Below, piece by piece: positions 35,421-44,353 of a stretch of 64,000 bases of DNA; position 1 is the stretch's first letter; each line of letters starts with the position of its first letter. The stretch is from the NCBI GenBank assembly GCA_025174535.1, contig JALBUN010000018.1, positions 310,001-374,000 of the forward strand, given 5' to 3'. Position numbers and translations under genes: made by a program. The notes beneath the pieces are model-generated. The model was not told where the DNA came from and searched no databases. It was given only the letters and a program-made list of their open reading frames with translations. Origin of the DNA: Cantharellus purpuraceus (lineage: Eukaryota; Basidiomycota; Agaricomycetes; Cantharellales; Hydnaceae).

Positions 35421-36655
35421 TGTTTTGGAACCCGCAAAATTATGGTGTTAGGGCAAACTCTAAATCACCACAATTCCATGAATGAACAGCTGAGAAGAAT
35501 ATTAAATCCTACTGCAGCACAACTCCAGAAACGATTTAACGTTTGTACTTTGGTTACAATCCATTGTAATGGTCAATGCAGACGATATGCAGGAAGGTAA
35601 TACGTTTCTTAGCAGTAGGGAATGAATAAGACTTCCAGAGTCTAGAGTTCACAGACGCTTAGGGGTTGTGATATTCCAAAAAGAGGGGAATGCACTTAGA
35701 GGCTAGAGGAAGTAGGTGGATGAATCCGACTGTCCAACCAGTGACACTCTGAAGCGGGTAACAGTAGTCTAGCAACTGCTTCACACGAGTTCAAGCTTCT
35801 AATGCTCTGCAAAGGCAGTACACACTAGTAACTTAAACAAGAGCACTAATGGCAGGACTATCGACAGACAATCTCACCCTGTAGATTCGTAGTCACGCGA
35901 GGTAGATACTACACTCACGCCCAAAGCAGGACAATCACTACTTCGAGTGCAATCGAATACAGTTACACAACTGTAAGCGACCCTTGAACTGGACAATCAA
36001 CAGTTACTGAGATATAGAGGATGACACTGTATGTCACTCTAGTCACACTGATGTGCAAATGATGGGGTAGAAATGGTTATTTATTTCAGAGGCAGAATGG
36101 GCTCCTTTTATATTGTATTTACAGGAGCTGACTAATACTACTGGAAACTTCTACCTATTAATAGATGGAAACTACTGGAAGCTAGTGGAATATGTGAGAA
36201 GGGGGTGGAAGTTTCCTAGCCAATGAGCTGCTTGGATTTGCTCTGACTCATGGCATGAGTCATGGATGGAGTCATAGTGTGACTCAGAGCAGGAGTCATA
36301 GTATGAGTAATCACAGGAGTCATGGTATGAGTCATGGAAGGAGTCATTGCATTGAGTCATGGATGGAGTCATAGTGTGACTCAGAGCAGGAGTCATAGTA
36401 TGAGTAATCACAGGAGTCATGGTATGAGTCATGGAAGGAGTCATTGCATGAGTCACCATTACTCAAATAACTCAGTCAATACTTTGTTTCCCAGGCTGAT
36501 TAGCACACTATGGGTAGGCACAGCTTCTATTGAACTCTCCACTGAAAATGGAGTCAGGAGGTGCAGTGGTTGTGAAGATATTGAGGATTTACTGGCAGTG
36601 GTGACCAGATTGAGTCAGAGATTGAAATGAGTCATGTGATTGAAAATGAGTCAGT
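35421..36655. repeat. 1.2-kb dispersed repeat C, uninterrupted copy
   Basis: Starts TGTTTTGGAACCCGC and ends AAATGAGTCAGT. The sister copy (38,510-38,814 plus 43,656-44,353) is about 1 kb once the copia insertion is removed. Near 35,716 this copy keeps the unoccupied form of the copia target (GGATGAATCCGACTGTCC). No coding frame is conserved between the two copies. It could be a large LTR (TG start, CA near the end), but I could not find a target duplication. Confidence 0.7.
36256..36447. repeat. 97-bp tandem repeat built of GAGTCAT heptads
   Basis: Two copies of a 97-bp unit, 36,256-36,352 and 36,353-36,447. With its surroundings (36,240-36,655) it holds eleven exact TGA(G/C)TCA heptamers. 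Sister repeat C at 44.1-44.35 kb has four and lacks the tandem unit. Confidence 0.8.
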
Positions 36656-37831
36656 TGTCCGGGTGACTCCGGCTGACTTTGAGGCTGCTGACATCTGCAA
36701 AGGTTTGTGGGTCCATGTGGGTCCCAAAACTTTGCCCAGCAGAACAATAAGTTTGTAGACTCATTTCTGCATGGAAAATTCCCAAAAAAATATGAAAAGA
36801 TAGAGAATATTGGAATGGCCCTGAATCAAGAGAAAGCAGCAGATATATGCTGATATTTTAAGGCCATCAAGTGGAATTGTACAGTTTTGGGACTTTAAAC
36901 AAGATCTTCTTAAGGGAAAACCAGTTCCCATACATCAGCCTTCTATTCACACCAATCCTTTCATCATCAATGTCCAAGATCCCCACCATGTCTTTCTTGT
37001 GCCATTGGTGATCCTATATCCTTTCACGATTCCATTGAACCATATACATTCCTCAGCATTTCACCTCTATATTGTAACATGGATAGAAGAGTCAAACATG
37101 AGGTAGAGTTTCAGTCACCATCACCGACCTATCCTCCCACTTCAATCTGACTCACCCCTGTTTCATCTTTAAATTCATTCATACATGACTTACTCATTCT
37201 TGTTCTATTTTTGGTTCTTTTATTACTCATCACCCCCTATTCTTACAAAGATTACCCCTATCTGTTGCTTCATTTCTCCATGATTTCCCCATTAGTAGTT
37301 CAACTTCACACACTTTGTCAGCTGGCTTGATCAGCATTTCTTGCATCATATCGCATCATTTGCTCCTCATATTGTGTTGTTGTGCCTGGGGATTTGTATA
37401 TAAAAGGGTGCTAGTTTTCACCTTTGGGAAAAAAATCAACAAGTTTTCAGCCAATGCTCTAAAGTCAAAGTCCATGCTCTAAGTCTATGCTCTATGCTCT
37501 ATATCACAATCCATCATCTCTACACTGAGGCAAAGCACCTTGGTTCAACAATCAGATTTCCCTCTGCCACCGAGAGGTTGCATCTCCTGAAACCAGTTTT
37601 TGCGTACCTCCCAACCAGGCTCTCCATTGTCATCAACCATCTGGACTGTCCTTTTCGCTCCCCATCCTCCTCCAACCACAGAGCACTATTCCACTTTCCT
37701 GTTACTCAGTGCTGCCCCTACCCCTCGACCCAATTGTTCTTTGGCATGCTGAACAACTGCATTACACACCATCTGTTTGCTAGGACTGTTGCATGCAGGC
37801 TTATAGGATCTATTCCATAAGTGAACTGACA
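36656..37831. other. unassigned repeat-like DNA with a TATA box
   Basis: No gene seen. A strong TATATAAAAG element lies at 37,397-37,406, followed by short GCTCTA repeats (37,455-37,500), which suggests an LTR-type promoter. Ends could not be fixed. Confidence 0.35.
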
Positions 37832-38407
37832 CCGATTGTCACCGCTGAATCTCGCCCATCCATCTCCAGTTCCGATTGATGCATCAGCATCACCATAGGA
37901 ACCTGGACATCTATCCCTGTTGGACTCGGACATACTCATGTAAGGCTGTCAGCCTCGGAGACCCATCACCAGAGTAATTATTATTAGATTTCAAATATGT
38001 ATTTAAGTTGCCCAACTGGGGACTTTGAATATTGAATCACGCCTAGTTCCTAAGTCCAATCCTAACTATCTAAGTTGTACTCATCTCTGAAATCTCAGAC
38101 ACTGGTATTAGTGAGGGCGCAGCACATAAGCTGAAGCCAAGCCCCACAACATACCCTGACTCCCTCTCTGACTCCAACCCAACCTTCAACCCAACCTCCA
38201 ACCCAACCTCCAACCCAACCTCCAACCCAACCTCCAACCCAACCTCCAACCCAACCTCCAACCCAACCTCCAACCCAACCTCCAACCCAACCTCCAACCC
38301 AACCTCCAACCCAACCTCCAACCCAACCTCCAACCCAACCTCCAACCCAACCTCCAACCCAACCTCCAACCCAACCTCCAACCCTGATTTGGACCTAGTG
38401 TGTAACA
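37832..38407. mobile_element. 5'-truncated LTR-like copy with minisatellite
   Basis: Matches the solo LTR family from about its position 145 to its end (GTGTGTAACA). The internal CCAACCCAACCT unit, present once or twice in the other copies, is expanded here. Confidence 0.75.
38174..38384. repeat. 12-bp minisatellite, about 17.6 copies
   Basis: Unit CCAACCCAACCT, seventeen full copies with one variant base in the second unit. Its minus-strand frames give long repeats such as LEVG; these are artefacts of the period and not proteins. Confidence 0.92.
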
Positions 38408-38509
38408 ATAGAGGCCATCAATGAAGAGGATGACACTCTGCCCTCCCCAAACCTGGCACAAGCCATCTCCCTGCTTGCCAGCAGCATCCATACCCCACAA
38501 GCCCCTAAG

Positions 38510-38814
38510 TGTTTGGAACCTGCAAAATTATGGTGTTAGGGCAAACTCTAAATCACCACAATTCCGTGAATGAACAGCTGAGAAGAATATCAAATCCTAC
38601 TGCAGCACAGCTTCAGAAACAATTTAATGTTTGTACTTTGGTTACAATCTGTTGTAATGGTCAATGCAGACAATACACAGGAAGGTAATACGTTTCTTAG
38701 CAGTAGGGAATGAATAAGACTTCCAGAGTCTAGAGTTCATGGACACTTAGGGGTCCAGATATTCCAAAAAGAGGGGAATGCACTTAGAGGCTAGAGGAAG
38801 TAGGTGGATGAATC
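38510..38814. repeat. repeat C, second copy, left part
   Basis: Collinear with 35,421-35,720. It is cut at GAATC by the full-length copia element and continues at 43,656. Confidence 0.8.
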
Positions 38815-39079
38815 TGTTGGGAATGTGGCCATTATGTAAGCCCATACAATGGTCTGTGCACTCAGCACCTGCCACCTGGCAGGATATATAAACACATAGA
38901 AGTTTTCACTCCACCTCAGTGAAGGAATATCACTGAGGTGGTATGTAGTCATTTTACTTATGATAGATTAGTATTAATGTACACTAGTTATCATGCTAGG
39001 TAATTAGTTCGATGTATACTCAGTGAAGGAATATCACTGAGGTGTTATCACGCTAGTCCATCATGCATTGGTTACTACA
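38815..39079 (+). repeat. 5' LTR of the full-length copia element
   Basis: Promoter TATATAAA at 38,885-38,892. About 19 bp after it lies a perfect hairpin: 12-bp arms 38,911-38,922 and 38,930-38,941 (CCACCTCAGTGA / TCACTGAGGTGG) with loop AGGAATA. A second copy with 8-bp arms lies at 39,019-39,041, flanked by TTATCATGCTAG and TTATCACGCTAG. Confidence 0.92.
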
Positions 39080-39091
39080 GGTTATGGGCCC
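39080..39091 (+). other. primer binding site, initiator tRNA-Met type
   Basis: GGTTATGGGCCC follows the LTR directly. Its complement resembles the anticodon stem-loop of initiator tRNA-Met with one mismatch, implying a half-tRNA primer. The ATG within it (39,084-39,086) is in frame with the polyprotein. Confidence 0.65.
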
Positions 39092-42000
39092 CACCGAACC
39101 AACTCAGCTGAACTCTACCAAGTCCTTCATTGTGCCCAAACTAGCCCTGGATGGGTCCAATTGGGTAACCTGGAAAAGCCAAACACTTGCTGTTCTGGCT
39201 TCTAGTCACGGTGTAATGTGACACATACAGGGGACAGCCAGGGTCCCAGCCCCCCTCCCCAAGAACATTGCCACACTCGTCCTGACAGCTGAAAAGGAGG
39301 AGAAGCTCAAGAAGCTTGAGTGGCAATGGGATGACTATAACCAGCAAGAAGCGGTAATCAAAGCCCAGATATTTACCATGATCCCGAAGAGCCTCCTGAT
39401 CGAAGTTCAGAAGCTTGCGACAGCAAAGAAGATATGGGATGCAGTATGCACAAAGCACGAAGCAAAAGCAATAGCTGTCAAGGTGGACATCTGACGCCAT
39501 ATGTATGAAATGAAATGCGAGGATGATGCAAATGTCTGGACACATCTTGAAAACCTAATGAAGACTCAGGAACAACTCACCAGCATGGGTGACGGGCTCA
39601 CCGACACTGAGCTAGTCACCCTCATTCTCAGATCACTCCCAAAGTCCTACTGCCCCCTCATAAATGCCATATCCATGCCTGCTAGGCATGCAAATGTCAA
39701 GCTCCAACCCACTGTCATAGTCAAGTCACTACTTGATGAATTTGACCGACTCTCCATTGAGGAACGACAACTCAAATCAATGGAGAATGCACTCACAGCT
39801 AAAGGGAAAGGATGCAACTGAGGGAATGGCGTGAACCAAGGATCCAACGGCTCAAAGTCAGATGTGGAATGCTGGAACTGCGGCAAGAAAGGGCACGTCA
39901 GATCAGAGTGCAGGTCCAAGAAGAAAAAGGGCAAGGCTACAGATGGCAAGAAAAGTGAATCGTCCAATACGGTGGCCAGCAATGATGACCATGCATTTAC
40001 TATGACATTCGCTGGAGAAGAGCTATCATGCCCAAACGTGAGACTCACAGGACAGGGATTTGATGTGTATGACTCAGGTGCATGCAGGCACATGTCACCT
40101 GACAAACACCGATTCATGCAATTCACTGAGATCAAATCACAGCCTGTCAAAGCAGCTGATAAGACTGTATTCAATGCTGTTGGTGTGGGATCCCTACGAG
40201 TCATGATACCAAATGAAAACTGGTCCACAGAGGTCACACTCAAAGACGTACTGTACTGCCCTGACTTAGCATTCACCCTGATATCCCTCACACAATGTGA
40301 CCTTGCAGGCTACTCAGTGATGCTGAAGGACAAAAAGTGCTGCATCCAAGATACACGTGGAATAACTATAGGACTGATCCCACTTGTCAACAGACTGTAC
40401 CAAGTAGATCACCAAGGCCACTTACCAAGTACTGCAAGTGCCACCAGCAAACCAATATCATTGGATGAACTGCACCATTGCATGGGTCACATATCCCCAC
40501 AGGTTGCAAAATGGTTGATATGGGATAAGATTGTCACTGGAATAGACCTGGACATGTCAAGTGAATCTTCTTTTTGCGATGCCTGTGCAAAGACAAAGTC
40601 AGCTAGGAAACCCATACCAAAAGAGTGTATCAATGACCGCTCCAGCAAACTTGGCGACAAGGTCCACTCAGACATATGGGGACCAGCAAAACCCAGAAGC
40701 TATAACTGAAAGGAGTACTTTGTCAGCTTTACAGATGACCATACATGGTGGACACACCTAAATACCATAAAGAAGAAGAGCGAGACACTGAAATGCTATA
40801 CCAAATATGAGGCCTGGATGGAAACACAGCATGGGGTCAGGATTAAACAGCTGCAAAGTGACCAAGGAGGAGAGTACTTATCTAGCGAGTTCACGGCACA
40901 CCTGAAGTCAAAGGGAACGGTGAGGAGCCTTACCGTACATGACACCCCCAAAGAGAACAGTGTGGCAGAGAGATTGAACTGCACCCTCCTGGAGCATGCA
41001 CGCACCATTTTGATGGCCGCCAACTTACCAAAAACCCTATGGCTGGAGACGATCCACCATGCAGTCTGGCTCAAGAACCGCACCGCTACACATGCATTAA
41101 GCGGGAAGACTCCATTTGAGATGGTATACAAACACATACCTGACCTCACCAGATTGCCAGAATGGGGCACACAAGTCCATGTGCTCTGCTCAGACCAAGG
41201 GAAGCTGGAGCAGAGAACTGAAGAAGGATGCTGGATGGGTTATAGTGGTGAGAGCAAAGGGCACCAAATTTACTTACCTGCATTGCGCCAAATAAGTGTT
41301 GAGCATAACGTAACCTTCAACAGCACCAGGATGATTGTGCCCACCAGCCTAGAAGAGGATCCCATCAGCAACACCACTGCTGGACAAGAACATGCACCAG
41401 AAGTGCCAAATCAGAATGGCAAGGACCAGCCAATCCCCGCCACTGATATTCTACCTGAAACCCCAATCTCAATGTCTGATCCAAAAGCGGCTGAAGACAG
41501 GAGGTCACTTACCCACCCGCTTCAGGGATTTGAGAATCCAGAGTCCATACCAGAACAAGGACGTGGGCAGCGGGTACGCAAGCCCAGCGCATACATCCGT
41601 GACATCATGGAGGGGCAAGGAACAGCCCTTGGGCAGACAAAAGATTCCATGCTCCCATGAGGTATGCCAGCACCAAGGGAGGACCCACCCACTGCCGCTA
41701 TAGCACACATCAGTCATGCGGAAGATGAGGCAGAGATTGAGGGGGAGTCCAACCCACCATTTGAGGTAGCAATGGCAGCAATGGTGGCACACACTATCAC
41801 AGATGACCTGTGGGACATCAATGATGCATGATCCTGAGATGACTGGCCTGAATGGGACAAATCAATCAGAAACGAGCTTGATCAGCATCAACACATGCAC
41901 ACCTGGGAACTAGTTGAACCCCCCAAAGGCGCCAACATTGTCAGCAGCAGGATGGTCCTAAAGTACAAGCGGGATGCAGAGGGAGATATGGCAAGCCGAA

Positions 42001-43397
42001 AGAGCAGGTTCATTGTGCAAGGGTTCTCACAGGCAGAAGGCATTGATTACCATGAGACATTCTCTCCGACAGCAAAGCTGACTGCAATATGCATTGTCTG
42101 CACTATAGCTGTGTGGAATGATTGGGAGACTGAACAAACAGATGTGGATGGAGCATACCTCAATGCCCTGCTCAAGGAGACAATATATATGTGACAGCCA
42201 AGAGGCTACAAGATCCCTGACAAAGAGCATAAGGTCTGCCTGTTGCGACACGTGATCTATGGTCTAAAGCAAGCAGGAAGAGAGTGGTATGAGTTATTAA
42301 CCGGCATCATGTATGAACTAGGGTTCTCACGATGCAAGGTTGAGCACGCTGTGTTCTTCAAACATACCTCCTCAGACAGCATCATCATCACAGTGGACAT
42401 AGATGACCTCACAATGGCCGGAAGCAGCAGACTGGTGATCCAGGAATTCAAGGATCAGCTGCATTCAAGGTTCAAGATAAAGGACTTAGGTGACTTATGA
42501 TGGCTACTGGGGATCAAGATCAAACAGGACCGCCACACATGCATGATATCTTTCTCGCAGAAAGCCTACATCATGAAAATGTTAGAGAGATTTGGAATGG
42601 AGAATGCAAGATCACTCACATCGCCACTCGACCTGCATGGCAAGTTGAGCTTGGGTCAGTGCCCATCCATGCCATGAGAGCATGAAGACATGCAAGGGGT
42701 ACCATACCAAGAAGCCATTGGGTCCCTAATGTATGCAGCATTAGGAACGTGTCCCAACATTGCATTTGCGGTGATGCACCTGTCCCAATTCATGCAAAAC
42801 CCAGGGAGACCGCATTGGGAGTCAGTCAAAAGAGTCCTCCAATACCTGAAAGCAACAGTTGAATATAAGCTGGTGATCGGTGGAAAAGGTCACTTTACCT
42901 GGGCAAAACCAGAGCTGCAAGGACGAAATGGCCTTGAGGGTTTCACCGACGCAGATGGGAGTACACAGGAGCACCGGCATGCAATCTCGGGATATGTATT
43001 CTCGATCGACGGTGGCGCTGTGTCCTGGAGTTCAAAGAAGCAGTCAATTGTCACGTTGTCTACCACTGAAGCGGAATATGTGGCCTCTACGCATGCTGTG
43101 AAGGAAGCCCTATGGATCCGGATGTTCCTATCTGATATCATGCGTCTGCTCAAACAACTGACCATGATGTACTGTGATAGTCAGTCAGTGATTGTGATAT
43201 CCAAGGATGACCGCTACCACTCATGGACGAAACATATTGATATCCGTTACCATTTCATTTGTGACGTGGTACAGAGGGATCTCATATCTGTTCACTACTG
43301 CCCTACGAGTGACATGGCGGCTGACATGCTCACAAAGCCCCTTGCAGCACCTGCGCTCAACCACTTGGCTGGACTTGTAGGAGTGGGTTGGGCTTAA
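39084..43397 (+). pseudogene. copia Gag-Pol polyprotein with ten in-frame TGA codons
   Basis: One frame runs from ATG 39,084 to TAA 43,395-43,397, about 1,437 codons, with no frameshift. Order: Gag; CCHC knuckle CWNCGKKGHVRSEC near 39,870; protease DSGACRHM near 40,074; GAG-pre-integrase H/C region near 40,470-40,600; integrase with SDQGGEY near 40,857 and ENSVAERLN near 40,955; RT starting near 41,885, with IDDLTMAG near 42,398 in place of the usual YVDD; RNase H SWSSKKQSIVTLSTTEAEY near 43,023. TGA codons are at 39219, 39492, 39819, 40707, 41658, 41829, 41835, 42192, 42498 and 42675; no TAA or TAG interrupts it. Several fall where the family usually has Arg, as in the IYM-x-QP motif at 42,192. 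The element is inactive as it stands. Confidence 0.93.
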
Positions 43398-43404
43398 GGG
43401 GGAG

Positions 43405-43650
43405 TGTTGGGAATGTGGCCATTATGTAAGCCCGTACGATGGTCCATGCACTCAGCACCTGCCACCTGGCAGGATATATAAACACGTAGAAGTTTTCACT
43501 CCACTGAGGTGGTACATAGTCATTTTACTTATGATAGATTAGTATTAACGTACACTAGTTATCACACTAGGTAATTAGTTCGATTTATACTCAGTGAAGG
43601 AATATCACTGAGGTGTTATCACGCTAGTCCATCATGCATTGGTTGCTACA
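43405..43650 (+). repeat. 3' LTR of the full-length copia element
   Basis: Identical in plan to the 5' LTR but 19 bp shorter: the first hairpin has collapsed to CCACTGAGGTGG at 43,501-43,512. The second hairpin (43,590-43,612) is intact. Confidence 0.92.
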
Positions 43651-43655
43651 GAATC

Positions 43656-44353
43656 TGACTGTCCAACCAGTGACACTCTGAAGCAGGTAACAGCAATGTG
43701 TGAAGTAGTCTAGCAACTGCTTCACACGAGTTCAAGCTTCTAATGCTCTGCAAGGGCAGTACACACTAGTAACTTAAACTAGAGCACTAATGGCAGGACT
43801 ATTGACAGACAATCTCACCCTGTAGATTTGTAGTCACGCGAGGTAGATACTACACTCACACCCAAAGCAGGACAATCACTACTTCAAGTGCAATCGAATA
43901 CAGTTACACAACTGTAAGTGACCCTTGAACTGGACAATCAACAGTTACTGAGATATAGAGGATGATACTGTATGTCACTCTAGTCACACTGATATGCAAA
44001 TGATGGGGTAGAAATGGTTATTTATTCAGAGGCAAAATGGCCTCCTTATATACTGTATCTACAGGAGCTGACTAATCCTTCTACCTATTAATAGTTATAA
44101 GTCATGGCAAGAGTCATAACCTGAGTCATGGTAAGAGTCATAGCATGAGTCACTATTACTCAAATAACTTGGGCAATACTCTGTTTCCCAGGCTGATCAG
44201 CACAGCTATGGGTAGGCACAGCTTCTATTGAACTCTCCACCAAAAATGGAGTGAGGAGAAGCTGTGGTTGCCAAGATATTGAGGATTTACTGGCAGTGGT
44301 GATCAGATTGGGTTGGAGATTGAAATGAGTCATGTGATTGAAAATGAGTCAGT
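43656..44353. repeat. repeat C, second copy, right part
   Basis: Continues repeat C after the copia insertion and ends AAATGAGTCAGT, directly against the aspartic protease gene. It lacks the 97-bp tandem unit. Confidence 0.8.

Larger units (their letters stand above)
38810..43655 (+). mobile_element. full-length Ty1/copia element with GAATC target duplication
   Basis: LTRs at 38,815-39,079 (265 bp) and 43,405-43,650 (246 bp) begin TGTTGG and end CTACA. GAATC is duplicated at 38,810-38,814 and 43,651-43,655. A primer site GGTTATGGGCCC starts at 39,080 and a purine tract AAGGGGGAG at 43,396-43,404 abuts the 3' LTR. The order protease, integrase, RT, RNase H marks Ty1/copia. The polyprotein is disabled by ten TGA codons. 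LTR divergence is low, so the insertion is fairly recent. Confidence 0.95.

Noticed and set aside
36172..36459. Minus-strand frame with MTPSMTHTMTP repeats
   Set aside because: It is a translation of the 97-bp GAGTCAT tandem repeat within repeat C; the sister copy has no such frame.
38070..38500. Long minus-strand frames rich in LEVG or GWRL repeats
   Set aside because: They are translations of a 12-bp minisatellite, open in several frames because the period is a multiple of three.
39647..40291. A 214-codon minus-strand frame
   Set aside because: Antisense shadow of the copia Gag and protease; no family features and fully covered by the plus-strand polyprotein.
39084..43397. TGA read as an amino acid (recoded stop) in the copia polyprotein
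   Set aside because: Host genes here use TGA as a normal stop (EXO70, aspartic protease), the elements differ in decay, and the LTRs show the same CpG decay. Pseudogenisation explains the pattern without recoding.
42690..43397. A separate RNase H gene
   Set aside because: It is the last uninterrupted part of the single copia frame after the TGA at 42,675, not an independent gene.
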